Shown one piece after another: positions 43,033 to 52,140 of a stretch of 64,000 nt of DNA (position 1 is its first letter; each line of letters opens with the position of its first letter). The notes beneath the pieces were generated by a model. That model was not told the origin of the DNA, did not search any database, and worked only from the letters and a program-made list of their open reading frames with translations. Source of the DNA: a bacterium (GTDB taxonomy: Bacteria; Armatimonadota; Zipacnadia; Zipacnadales; Zipacnadaceae); NCBI GenBank assembly GCA_030603495.1, contig JAUVXR010000004.1, forward strand, positions 65,996 to 129,995, written 5' to 3'. A program made the position numbers and the translations under genes.

Positions 43033-43280
43033 CGGTGTCGCCTCCAAGAGAATACGTTACACGAGGGTTGCTGTTGTTGGCTGCAATTAGTATACCCAGC
43101 TTGTCCCAACCCTAACGTTAGCAATAGTTCTATCCCCAGTCAAGATCACCCAGCCGCGAAAGCTTGGCTGGGGAGTCGGACCATCCTTGTACAAAGGACT
43201 ATCGTTCAGTCGTGCGGAACATCAGTCCGTGAGACAAGCAGCACTTGGCAAAGACTAAGGGCGCACAGGGAGGTTAACAG

Positions 43281-44315
43281 ATGACAGGGGAATTTCGCTT
43301 CACTTTTGGTCCATGGAATATCCACGAGGGGGCTGATCCGTTCGGCCCGCCAGTGCGCAAATCGCTGGCCTTGAGTGAGAAACTGACGATGTACAAGGAA
43401 TTGGGCTTTGACGGTGTTCAGTTCCACGACGACGACGCTGTTCCCGAGTTGAATGAGCTCAGCCCGGAGCAGATCATCGTGCGGGCTGGTGAGATGCGTG
43501 AAATGCTGGAGGACCACGGTCTGGTAGCTGAGTTCGTGGCGCCCCGGCTGTGGGAGGACGCGCGCACCATTGACGGTGCCTACACCTCCAACGACCCCGA
43601 ATGCCGCCGCTACGCGGTGGAGCGCAGCAAGTGGGCCATTGATATCGCCAATGCGCTCGGGACCGATCTCATCGTCCTGTGGCTGGCGCGGGAGGGTACC
43701 TACCTGCGCGAGGCCAAAGACAGCCGTGTTGCGGTTGAACGCCTGGTCGAGGCGATTGATGCGATGCTGGAATACGATCCGCAGGTGCGCTTTGCCATCG
43801 AGCCGAAGCCCAATGAGCCGATGGACCAGGCCTATATCCCTACCACCGGCCATGCTATCGCGCTCGGCTTTCTGAGCGCGGCTCCCGAGCGCGTCGGCGT
43901 CAACATCGAAAGCGCCCACGTTGTCCTCGCCGGGTTGGATCCTGCCGACGAGATGGGTTTCGCGCTGGCGCACGGGAAGCTCTGGAGTGTGCACCTCAAC
44001 GACCAGAACGGCCTGAAGTTCGACCAGGACCGGTCCTTCGGAGCCGTGGACCTGCGCCGGGCCTTCAACCAGGTGCGCATTCTGGACCGACATGGGTACG
44101 GGCGTGACGGTGAGTGGGTCGGCCTGGACGTCAAGGCCCTGCGCACGCAGAAAGACAACGTGGCTGCTCGGCACCTGAGTAACAGCCGGACCGTCTTCCT
44201 CAGGCTGCTCGAGATTAGCCGCAGTCTCGACGATGGCAAGATCGAGGCGATGATCGCCGAGCGTGACTACGAGGAGTTGGACCTGTACATCATCGAGAGC
44301 CTGCTGGGTCGGTAG
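43281..44315 (+). CDS. xylA: Xylose isomerase
   Basis: Interconverts xylose and xylulose, and often glucose and fructose, in the TIM-barrel family. FRFTFGPWNIHEGADPFGPP is the N-terminal signature. VQFHDDD contains the catalytic His, VRFAIEPKPNEPMDQ the metal-binding Glu/Lys, and VHLNDQNGLKFDQDRSFG the Asp/Asn metal site. It resembles the actinobacterial short class (344 residues). GGGAGG lies 9 bp upstream of the ATG. It is convergent with the GH15 gene, 13 bp apart. No xylulokinase gene adjoins. Confidence 0.9.
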   Translation: MTGEFRFTFGPWNIHEGADPFGPPVRKSLALSEKLTMYKELGFDGVQFHDDDAVPELNELSPEQIIVRAGEMREMLEDHGLVAEFVAPRLWEDARTIDGAYTSNDPECRRYAVERSKWAIDIANALGTDLIVLWLAREGTYLREAKDSRVAVERLVEAIDAMLEYDPQVRFAIEPKPNEPMDQAYIPTTGHAIALGFLSAAPERVGVNIESAHVVLAGLDPADEMGFALAHGKLWSVHLNDQNGLKFDQDRSFGAVDLRRAFNQVRILDRHGYGRDGEWVGLDVKALRTQKDNVAARHLSNSRTVFLRLLEISRSLDDGKIEAMIAERDYEELDLYIIESLLGR

Positions 44316-44328
44316 GCTGACTGCTTGG

Positions 44329-46263
44329 CTACTGCAGCTTATCCAGGGCCAGGATACACTCTACTAGTAGACCCGAGGCCCAGCTATGGGGTGCCGCCCA
44401 GCAGGAAGTGTCCGGGTTGGGGCCGATTATCTCCGGCAGTAAGCCCGTGGCCGTCGTGTGATCGAGGCAGAAGTCGAGGTAGTCCAGCGCCTGCTGCCGG
44501 TAATGCGCAGATTTTGGAGTGTTCTCATCACGATAGGCCTGCGCCAGGCGCAGGCAGACCCACGCCGCCCACAGCGTATTCACGCATCCGACGGCACCAT
44601 CCAGATAGCTGTCGCCCTCGTAACGGCGAATGCCTGCGCCGCCGTCGAGGTTTAGGGTGAGTTGCGCCTGGATGGTGGCCAGATTGGACTCGATGATCTG
44701 GCGGTGATCGGGATTGTGCGGAGAGAGCAGGCCAAACGGCTCGACCAGCCCTAGTGTTGAAGAATCCACGACCGGATCGGTCTCGCCAGATGCCCGCTGT
44801 CCGCGTGGGAAGTAGCCATCGCCGTAGGAGGCTAGCGTAGCCTGCTGAATGGCATGGGCCACCTCGTCCCAGCGCGCGGCCAGCTCATCGCACCTGCACA
44901 GGCGCGCGCACTGCGCGGCGGCGCGGAGTGCCCCGTAGATGGCGGCGTTGGTGTAGGCAAAGGCCCCGCAATAGGTCTCCCACAGGTCACAGGCGGGAAT
45001 GTGCCAGCCGTCTTGGCCAACACTTGCCGCCAGGGCCTGGCCGGCCTGCTCCAGGGTCTCCCAGTATTGTGCGCACGCCGCTTCGCGGGCATCTGCCGGC
45101 AGTGCCGCGAGGTAAGTGGCCAACACGTACAGCGCCGACGCACTCTGGTCAATCTGGTGGAAATCCTCGCGTAGCGACCAGGAAGCAGCGGTCTGGCCTT
45201 GAGACCAGTAACGCTGTCCCCACAATCCCGAGGGCAACTGCACCCTGGCCAGCCAACCTGCCAGCCGTGGCAGGTAGCCAGTAAAGCCGGCGTGCTCCAG
45301 GGCCAGAGCGGCGGCGGCTGCATCACGCGGCCAGCAGTAGCCGTAGCCGCCGCAGCGCAGATAATGGGGATCGAATTCCGGTGCGGCGATGAAGCTGTGC
45401 TCGCGGGCGTCCCAGAGCAGCGTCATCGCCAGCAACGCGCGCTGGTAGGCTTCCTGCAGCCGTGGGCTTACGGAAGCCGGCTGGCGTTGGGCTAGCCAGT
45501 TCTTGTCGTGCTCGATAGTCCGAGTCAGCAGTCCAGGGATGCCCTCGGCGCACAGTTGCAGGAACTGCTGCGCCGGGGGCTGCAGGCTTCTGGCCCCCAC
45601 GATTAGTATCTCGATCTCAGTTTCCTGGCCGGGGGCAAGGTCCAAATGATAGCCCAGCGCGAAGTCCACCTGACCGATGTCTTCGGGTTGGCCGTCGAGG
45701 TGGCCGTCGTACATATCGCTCTTGGCGCTGGACGGCGCGTGCTGGTCAATTGACTTGCCGCAGCGCCACATTCCCGGGCGAGTGCCCCCGACAGTCACAG
45801 CGACATCGCGGAAATGCTGGATGACATAGCCTTCGTCGGGGACGTAGCGAACGGCCTGCTTGACCGCAACTTCGCCTAGATTCAGGTCGAAGTAGTGGAG
45901 GAAAACGCCCTCCAAGCGGCCCCGGCCGGTATTCCTTACGGTGACCGTGCGCACGAGCGCATCACTCTGGGGTGGACAGAAGTCCTGGAAGGTCAGGATG
46001 ACCGGTGGTGTGGGCAGCTCGAGTTCGGTGATCACAATGTTTGTCTGAGGCAAGTAGTGCTGCTGGCGGCGGAACTGTGGGCCGAACGTCCACATAAAGA
46101 CGCCGTGGCCCGGGGCGCCGAGGTACAGAGCAGGCAGACACTCGTGGATGTTCTGGGCGAAGTCAATACGGGGATAGAAGAAGGTCATTATCTCCCCGGC
46201 ACCGCCCAAGGTCGCCAGGACGCGCCCGTTGCCCACCGCTGCCGTTGGTAGATATATTGCCAT
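44329..46263 (-). CDS. Glycoside hydrolase family 15 (glucoamylase-like)
   Basis: Releases glucose from alpha-glucans such as maltodextrin or glycogen. The N-terminal half is a beta-sandwich typical of bacterial GH15 (GNGRVLATLGGAGEIMTFFY). The (alpha/alpha)6 barrel has HYLRCGGYGYCWPRDAAAAA, then REDFHQIDQSASALYVLATY, the catalytic Glu in IPACDLWETYCGAFAYTNAA, and the second in TTATGLLPEIIG. 644 residues, no signal peptide, so probably cytoplasmic. It is followed on the same strand by nothing and preceded by the FAH gene. Confidence 0.88.
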   Translation of the reverse strand: MAIYLPTAAVGNGRVLATLGGAGEIMTFFYPRIDFAQNIHECLPALYLGAPGHGVFMWTFGPQFRRQQHYLPQTNIVITELELPTPPVILTFQDFCPPQSDALVRTVTVRNTGRGRLEGVFLHYFDLNLGEVAVKQAVRYVPDEGYVIQHFRDVAVTVGGTRPGMWRCGKSIDQHAPSSAKSDMYDGHLDGQPEDIGQVDFALGYHLDLAPGQETEIEILIVGARSLQPPAQQFLQLCAEGIPGLLTRTIEHDKNWLAQRQPASVSPRLQEAYQRALLAMTLLWDAREHSFIAAPEFDPHYLRCGGYGYCWPRDAAAAALALEHAGFTGYLPRLAGWLARVQLPSGLWGQRYWSQGQTAASWSLREDFHQIDQSASALYVLATYLAALPADAREAACAQYWETLEQAGQALAASVGQDGWHIPACDLWETYCGAFAYTNAAIYGALRAAAQCARLCRCDELAARWDEVAHAIQQATLASYGDGYFPRGQRASGETDPVVDSSTLGLVEPFGLLSPHNPDHRQIIESNLATIQAQLTLNLDGGAGIRRYEGDSYLDGAVGCVNTLWAAWVCLRLAQAYRDENTPKSAHYRQQALDYLDFCLDHTTATGLLPEIIGPNPDTSCWAAPHSWASGLLVECILALDKLQ

Positions 46264-46302
46264 TATTGCCCAATTCCTGGTGTTGTACGGCCGGCTTGGC
46301 CC

Positions 46303-47250
46303 TTACATCTCGGCCTGCACTGGATTTGTCAGGCTGCCCACCAGGTCCAGTTCTACTCGTACGATATCTCGGTCCTGGAGCCTAATGCCTTGAGGGTGCC
46401 CTACTCCTGCGGGAGTACCAGTCGCGATGACATCGCCGGGCCGCAGTGTGATGATGCTGGAGATATATGCGATCGTTTCAGGCAAGTTGAAGATCATCAT
46501 TCCGGTGCTCGCATCCTGCTTCAACTCGTCATTGAGGTAGAGCCGGAGGCACAGATTGTGGATGTCGGGCACATCTTCCATCGGCACCGCACACGGACCC
46601 AGCGGGGCGAAGGTGTCGAACCACTTGCCGTTGAGCCAGTTAAAGAACTTGTCGCGCTCGGACATCCCCTCGCCGGTGCCGCCCCATTCCCGCTCCGAAA
46701 CGTCGTTAAAGGCGCTGATGCCCGCTACGTAATCGAGGGCCTCTTCCTGGGGAATGCAGCGCCCACTTTTGCCGATGATGACCGCCATCTCGGCTTCGTA
46801 GTCTACGAAGCGGGAGTTGCGCGAGAGGAGTATCGGCTGGCCGTCGCCGATCAGGACATCTGGCGAGGGCTTCATAAAGACGTGAGGATTACCCTTGGGC
46901 GGCCCTTCACCCTCCTTCTGGAAGCCGAAGGTGCTTGTCTCCATACCATGCTCGTGATAGTTGACGGCGAGGCAGAAAAGCTTGCCGGGATTGGGCACCG
47001 GTGGCAGGAGCTTCACCGCTGAGCGGGGCAGCAGATGTTCGTCGCCCCCATGCTCAACAGCGCCCTTGGCCCAGTCTATCCACTCAGGTTGGCTGAGTAC
47101 GGTTATCAGGGAGTTGTCCCACCGGGCGGGCAGGCTGGCCGACTGCTGCTCGGCCCGGTCGCTCAGGTCAACAATGCCGTCTTCGGTCAGGGCGCCAATG
47201 TGCCAGTCATTAGCGTCCTGCTGTTGGAAAGTGACAAGTCGCAGTGTCAT
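46303..47250 (-). CDS. Fumarylacetoacetate hydrolase family protein
   Basis: A metal-dependent hydrolase or decarboxylase of 2-oxo acids. The catalytic domain has LPPVPNPGKLFCLAVNYHEH, SRFVDYEAEMAVIIGKSGRC (metal-binding Glu), GISAFNDVSEREWGG and LRPGDVIATGTPAGVG. 315 residues, with an N-terminal FAH_N-like segment (MTLRLVTFQQ). The FAH family covers many degradative enzymes. Substrate choice needs context, which here is only GH15 and XylA. GAGGTC precedes the ATG. Confidence 0.85.
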   Translation of the reverse strand: MTLRLVTFQQQDANDWHIGALTEDGIVDLSDRAEQQSASLPARWDNSLITVLSQPEWIDWAKGAVEHGGDEHLLPRSAVKLLPPVPNPGKLFCLAVNYHEHGMETSTFGFQKEGEGPPKGNPHVFMKPSPDVLIGDGQPILLSRNSRFVDYEAEMAVIIGKSGRCIPQEEALDYVAGISAFNDVSEREWGGTGEGMSERDKFFNWLNGKWFDTFAPLGPCAVPMEDVPDIHNLCLRLYLNDELKQDASTGMMIFNLPETIAYISSIITLRPGDVIATGTPAGVGHPQGIRLQDRDIVRVELDLVGSLTNPVQAEM

Positions 47251-47391
47251 AATTGAAGACCTCGCTTGAACTGTGGCTGGGTAATACGGCTGTGCCCTCG
47301 CAAGATGCTACCACGCTGCCTGTGCTTGTGTCAACGAGACCTGGCGCTGGATGGGGGAGAGGGAAGGCGTGTCGGCCTGGGCCGAAGCCAC

Positions 47392-49263
47392 TCAATATCG
47401 TGGAACAGAGGGCTCGTGGTTCGTTGGGTTGGTCGCACCAATTTCTAGATAGCGCACCTCGCCCTGCTGAATCTTGGCGCGGGTTTGGTCGCGCCAAGGC
47501 TGGACGCTCTGGCGGGCCGGCCACAGCGAAATGACCGAGAGGAGGAAAAGCACGGCGAACGTCACGGGCACCAGCACCCGCAAAGTAGCTAGATAGGTTC
47601 GGGCTTTGCCGAGGCGTTGAGCCGGTGCCTGTCGGGCGCGCTTTAGTAGCGTCACCACCAATACCACCACAAGCCAGGCTGCAATTATCAATGAGAGGCC
47701 GCAGATTGCCGCTGGCAAGTAAATGGGGTAGGCATAGAAGTATGAGTACACATGCAACTCTGGCCACGGGGCCAGCAGTCGTATGCCCACCAGCAGAATG
47801 CCTATGAGCGGCAGCCCTTGCCACCAGTGCCAGGCAAGGCCGGCACGCGGCTCGCGCCAGTATCGCACCACAACTGAGATTAGTCCTACCAACAGCCACA
47901 GAGCCAGCGGCAGCCCTGTTTGCAGCCACAGAAGCCGGCTGTAGCCGGGCCAGCCGTATAGGAATACACTCGACGAGACCTGGCTATCTATTGCGGCACG
48001 GGCTTGCTTCTTCCACTGGTTGGCCGCCTCGATCTCTTGGCGATAGAACTCACCCAGACCGGAGCGTCCGTGGCTGTGCATATAGGCGGCGAAGTTGTCA
48101 ACGCGCGCCTCTTCCATGCGCCTCATGCGCTCGTCCTGCTGGCGCCGGACACCTTCCTCCTTCTTCCGTTGCTGTGCGGATTTGACGGCTTCTCGCTTGC
48201 TCCCTTCGCGAAGGTATCTCTGCATCTCCCTGCCGCGTGGCTCCTTGGAAAATGTGTGCATCGCTCTTAGAGAAGTCTGTATCTCTTCGGTATGGTGGCC
48301 TTCGTCGGCGGTGACTGGAACCTCCTGCATTATTCTCTCGCGTTCCTCTTCCGAAAGGAAGGACGCCGCAGCTATCTTCGTTATGGCAATTGAAACGAGG
48401 CCGTCGATCACGCTATAGGCATCCTTCCGCATGACGTAACCCAACTGCACTGCCGCCTCGCAACACAGAATAGCTTTCTGGTGCTGGGCGCCCTTTCTGA
48501 ACTGCTCTCCTAGACCATCAAGATTGTGCGATAAACTCCGCAACTTAGTAGTCGTGTGGATGCCGCTGGAGGATGCTATGCCGAACGCGTGGGTCTCGAG
48601 CAGCGGCGAAGCTGAGCCAGCGGCGCCCAGCAGACGGAGAACGGCAGTGGCTGCGGCCTGGCTGCCGATGTTCCAGCGAGGCTTGCCAATGGCCCGGCGC
48701 AAGACGGCGAAGGCCTGTTCGTCCTTGTGCTGGACCAGATAGATGTAGGCGAGCAGATGATCGCAGGCGGCATTGTCGGGCTGCAGCCGGCGAGCTTCTT
48801 GGAGCAGGCTCTCGGCTTCGCGGAGATTGGCAATCTGGGTGGCAGTTCGCTGTGGCTCTTCTGCCCTTTCGACACCCGCTTCTTCTACACGGCCCAGCTC
48901 GCCGCTGTTGGCCAACAGGTATATGGCATATCGCAAATACGGGGCTGGGGAGTCGGGGGCCAGCGAGATTGCTCTTTCGTACGCCGGCTGGGGCAACCAG
49001 GACTGGTCCCACGGATATGTGGGGCTCCAATATCGCTGTGGGAAGTCTGAGCTGGCGCCGCACTCGGCGAAAGCCAGCCACATCTCTGGGTCTTGGGGAT
49101 GGCGGTTGACCACTTGCTCAACTTCGGCCTTTCTCAGCCATGTCCCGTGTACGCCGATAGGATTGTACCGCAGAAGGTCCAGCGTGCCCCGCAGTTGCGG
49201 CACTGCCAGCAGCAGTATGATCGCGGCTGCCAACAAGATGGCAGTGAGTTTGGTGGTCTTCAT
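47392..49263 (-). CDS. TPR-like protein with C-terminal TM segments
   Basis: ATG 49263 is chosen because a signal anchor follows (TKLTAILLAAAIILLLAVPQ) and GAGAGGGC precedes. Residues about 50-190 hold helical repeats of TPR type (DPEMWLAFAECG, PQPAYERAISLAPDSPAPYL, LREAESLLQEARRLQPDNAA). A highly charged coiled coil (SKREAVKSAQQRKKEEGVRR) and about four TM helices (LPLALWLLVGLISVVVRYW, LPLIGILLVGIRLLA, LPAAICGLSLIIAAWLVVVL, VLVPVTFAVLFLLSVISL) follow. No family is recognised. It may be a scaffold at the cytoplasmic membrane. Confidence 0.6.
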   Translation of the reverse strand: MKTTKLTAILLAAAIILLLAVPQLRGTLDLLRYNPIGVHGTWLRKAEVEQVVNRHPQDPEMWLAFAECGASSDFPQRYWSPTYPWDQSWLPQPAYERAISLAPDSPAPYLRYAIYLLANSGELGRVEEAGVERAEEPQRTATQIANLREAESLLQEARRLQPDNAACDHLLAYIYLVQHKDEQAFAVLRRAIGKPRWNIGSQAAATAVLRLLGAAGSASPLLETHAFGIASSSGIHTTTKLRSLSHNLDGLGEQFRKGAQHQKAILCCEAAVQLGYVMRKDAYSVIDGLVSIAITKIAAASFLSEEERERIMQEVPVTADEGHHTEEIQTSLRAMHTFSKEPRGREMQRYLREGSKREAVKSAQQRKKEEGVRRQQDERMRRMEEARVDNFAAYMHSHGRSGLGEFYRQEIEAANQWKKQARAAIDSQVSSSVFLYGWPGYSRLLWLQTGLPLALWLLVGLISVVVRYWREPRAGLAWHWWQGLPLIGILLVGIRLLAPWPELHVYSYFYAYPIYLPAAICGLSLIIAAWLVVVLVVTLLKRARQAPAQRLGKARTYLATLRVLVPVTFAVLFLLSVISLWPARQSVQPWRDQTRAKIQQGEVRYLEIGATNPTNHEPSVPRY

Positions 49264-49487
49264 TGGTTGCTTGCCCTCTCCTCGCCCTGTCTTGATACGT
49301 ACCCCCACAAACTTCGTCCGCTCTTTGCCCAGCAAGCAGCAAACCGTACATTCCACTCTACTTATCCTACATTATTTCACAAATGTTGTCACGCGCCAGT
49401 GCCGCCGGATGGCAAGAGTCAGAAAAACCAGATGTGGAGTAGCAGGCCTCAGTCACTGCCCTGCTTTACCGCCGCCCGCAAAGGATA

Positions 49488-49493
49488 TATAAT
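49488..49493 (+). promoter_or_regulatory. -10 box directly before the anSME start
   Basis: TATAAT (49488-49493) ends 11 bp before the ATG at 49505. It implies a transcript with a leader of about 5 nt or none. Confidence 0.45.
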
Positions 49494-49504
49494 GCTTAGC
49501 CGCT

Positions 49505-50719
49505 ATGCCTGCTCAAGATATCGGTGTCCTGGTAAAGCCGGCTGGGCCCGACTGCAACCTGGCATGCACATATTGCTTCTACCGACCGAAGGCGGCCCTC
49601 TATCCTGATACCCCACGGCACCAGATGTCGGATGATGTGCTCGAGGAGTTCGTACGGCAGTATGTGGCGATGAGTGGACCGCAGGTCTCGTTTGCCTGGC
49701 AAGGCGGCGAGCCGACGCTGATGGGCCTGGAGTTCTTCCAGCGGGCCGTCTACTACCAGCAGAAGTTCGGGCGCAGCGGCCAGGTGGTCTCCAACTCGCT
49801 GCAGACTAACGCGATTCTGCTGGATAACCAGTGGTGCCAGTTTTTGGCCGACTACAAGTTTCTGGTCGGCGTTAGCATTGACGGCCCCGCAGACATTCAC
49901 GACCGCTTTCGCAAGTACTCTTCAGGCACTCCCAGCCACGAGCAGGTCATCGCGGCACTGCACCGGCTCCAGGAGCATAATGTAGACCACAACTGCCTGG
50001 CGATGATTACGCCGGCTAACGTTAGGCGGCCTGAGGAATTATATCATTACTTCACCGACGAGCTAGGCCTGGAGTATCTCCAGTTCATTCCGCTGGTCGA
50101 AAAAGACCCGGCCACCGGCAAGCTCGCCGACTTCAGCATTGATCCCGATGCCTACGGCGAGTTCCTGTGCCGGGTATTCGACCTGTGGGCGCGCGCCTCC
50201 GAGCCACAGGTGCACGTGCGGATGTTCGATGATCTGCTCGCGCTCCACGCCGGCGTGGAAGCGCCCTCGTGCCTGCTGCGCGAGCATTGCGGCGCGTACG
50301 TGGTGGTCGAGCATAATGGTGACGTCTACTGCTGCGATTTCTTCGTTGAGCCGGAGTGGAAGCTGGGGAACTTGATGGCGACGCCGCTGACTGACTTGGT
50401 GCAGAGTGAAAAGTTCGCCCAGTTCGCCCGGCGCAAGTCAGAGCTGGGCCGTAAGTGCCAGGGGTGCGAGTGGCTGAAGTTCTGCTGGGGTGGCTGCCCC
50501 AAGCATCGCTTGGTATATGCCGACGATGTCTCGATGCCCAGCTACTTCTGCGCGGGCTACCGACGAATATTCGAGCACAGCCAGGAGCAGCTTCAACGCC
50601 GCGCGCGGCGCTGGCTGGCCCAGCAGTGCTACCCAACCATCAACTACGACGGTGTCGGCCGCAACGATCCCTGCCCTTGCGGGAGCGGCAAGAAACACAA
50701 GAAGTGCTGTATGCTGTGA
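49505..50719 (+). CDS. Anaerobic sulfatase-maturase-like radical SAM protein with SEC-C tail
   Basis: A radical SAM SPASM enzyme that would oxidise a Cys or Ser of a target sulfatase to formylglycine. The [4Fe-4S] motif CNLACTYC is at 17-24, with FAWQGGEPTLMGLEFFQ and VSIDGPADIHDRFRKY after it. The auxiliary-cluster cysteines lie in CLLREHCGAYVVVEHNGDVY and GRKCQGCEWLKFCWGGCPKH. The C terminus adds a SEC-C zinc motif, NDPCPCGSGKKHKKCC, unusual for this family. It may also be another peptide-modifying enzyme. No sulfatase gene lies nearby. Translation may be leaderless. Confidence 0.85.
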   Translation: MPAQDIGVLVKPAGPDCNLACTYCFYRPKAALYPDTPRHQMSDDVLEEFVRQYVAMSGPQVSFAWQGGEPTLMGLEFFQRAVYYQQKFGRSGQVVSNSLQTNAILLDNQWCQFLADYKFLVGVSIDGPADIHDRFRKYSSGTPSHEQVIAALHRLQEHNVDHNCLAMITPANVRRPEELYHYFTDELGLEYLQFIPLVEKDPATGKLADFSIDPDAYGEFLCRVFDLWARASEPQVHVRMFDDLLALHAGVEAPSCLLREHCGAYVVVEHNGDVYCCDFFVEPEWKLGNLMATPLTDLVQSEKFAQFARRKSELGRKCQGCEWLKFCWGGCPKHRLVYADDVSMPSYFCAGYRRIFEHSQEQLQRRARRWLAQQCYPTINYDGVGRNDPCPCGSGKKHKKCCML

Positions 50720-50785
50720 CAGAATTGGCCGTCCTGGTGTATTTCCTGGCAGCAACGGTGGTGGCGGGCGCAACTTGCGCCAGCC

Positions 50786-51817
50786 CTATTCCTCACAGAT
50801 GGCCAGCCTGCCGTCCTTGTCGTACTCCCCCTCCTCGAGCCAGACCTCGTACGCCCAGTGCTGCCAGAGTGGATCCGTGGCAATCGCCTCATCGTCAGGA
50901 TAAGGCTTGCCAATAAAGCCACCAGAGTGGGATGCCAACTTGCGGAGCATCTCACGGGCCATGGCCTTGATTGTTTGCTCGTCGCCGGTTTGCAGCGTCC
51001 TCTGGATATCCACTGGACACCAGTAGGTCACTCGGTCGGAGAAGCTGGCCAGAAGATCCAGGCCATTCAGCTCAGGCTGGTCGAATTGGAACACATCCAG
51101 GCCCAGCTCTACCAGCGGGGGGATTATGTCGCGGACGTATCCGCACGAGTGCATCCAGACGGTTAGACCCTTCTCGTGAGCGCGGCTGATCAGCCGCGCG
51201 AAGTCAGGCTTGAAGATATCATGCCACATTGCTGGACTGACCAGCAGCCGGTCTTCGGTGCCCCAGTCCTCGCCGAAGAAGACTCCGTCGGCGCCGATAT
51301 CAGCGTATATGTCAATCTGCTGGAGTGCGATGTCGCTGACAATTCGATTCAGTTGCTTGACCTTTTCGGGATACAGCGCGCAGTCGCACAGGTAGTTCTC
51401 CAGCAGCCGCAGCTTACGGGCCACATTGAAGCTGCAGCCCACAATACCGCCCAGTAGGTACTTGTCAGCGTTCTCTTGGCGCACATCAGGAGCATGGTGG
51501 TAGCGCGCCGGATTGGCGATATCCGGTGGTTCATAGGTATCGAGCTGTGACCAATCGGTGATCGCCCCCTCGACGATCTCACCGCGCTTGATCCTACCCT
51601 TCAGCCGCCGCTGTGTGCAACCCCAGCTATCCACCATTATCTCGCCGCCCTTGCCGTCGTCTTCCCAGATCGGTCCGCGGTCGCCGGGAAGCGCTGCGGG
51701 GCTGATGCCAACGGTGTCTCTGATGCGCGGCTGACCGTTGAAATCGGAGAAGGTCAGCCCGACGCGTTTGGGATTGTCATGTTCAACAACCTTGCGGATG
51801 ATCTCACGGGATGTCAT
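50786..51817 (-). CDS. Uroporphyrinogen decarboxylase-like (methyltransferase-related) protein
   Basis: A TIM-barrel of the URO-D superfamily. EIIRKVVEHDNPKRVGLTF is the usual opening, followed by GIVGCSFNVARKLRLLENYL, YADIGADGVFFGEDWGTEDR, HEKGLTVWMHSCGYVRDIIP and LGLDVFQFDQPELNG. The HSCG motif and missing haem-enzyme residues point to the methylcobalamin/URO-D-like clade common in Armatimonadota, Planctomycetes and Clostridia, not to HemE. The start is chosen at ATG 51817 (TSREIIRK). The substrate is unknown. Confidence 0.75.
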   Translation of the reverse strand: MTSREIIRKVVEHDNPKRVGLTFSDFNGQPRIRDTVGISPAALPGDRGPIWEDDGKGGEIMVDSWGCTQRRLKGRIKRGEIVEGAITDWSQLDTYEPPDIANPARYHHAPDVRQENADKYLLGGIVGCSFNVARKLRLLENYLCDCALYPEKVKQLNRIVSDIALQQIDIYADIGADGVFFGEDWGTEDRLLVSPAMWHDIFKPDFARLISRAHEKGLTVWMHSCGYVRDIIPPLVELGLDVFQFDQPELNGLDLLASFSDRVTYWCPVDIQRTLQTGDEQTIKAMAREMLRKLASHSGGFIGKPYPDDEAIATDPLWQHWAYEVWLEEGEYDKDGRLAICEE

Positions 51818-52040
51818 TGCCGTCGTTACAACTCCTGTCAGCCGCTGTAGCGGCAGTATGGACAGCATCTATGGCGTCATTCTTGCGTGGGTATGGTATT
51901 GCCGCACCGCATATTTGTCAACATCCCGGCCCTGCGCAGTTTGGCTTGGGTGAAAACGTGGCGAGATAGCTCTTGGGCAGTGATACCAGGTCAACCAGGA
52001 CAAGTTGTGGGCAACCGCACAGGTCGGGTCCGTTTGCTGC

Positions 52041-52069
52041 TTGACACGAGCCGCAGTCTCTGTTATTAT
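52041..52069 (+). promoter_or_regulatory. Promoter of infC-rpmI-rplT
   Basis: TTGACA (52041-52046), 17 bp, TATTAT (52064-52069). Leader of about 65 nt to the infC start. Confidence 0.75.
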
Positions 52070-52140
52070 TTTGAAGCCTGAACGGCGCCTGTGTGGAGTA
52101 TCCGTCGGAAACACACCATATTACGCAGGGGTGAGTGCCC

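Noticed and set aside
43112-43121. CTAACGTTAG palindrome upstream of a lipoprotein gene
   Set aside because: A ten-base palindrome is expected by chance and no partner copy was noticed.
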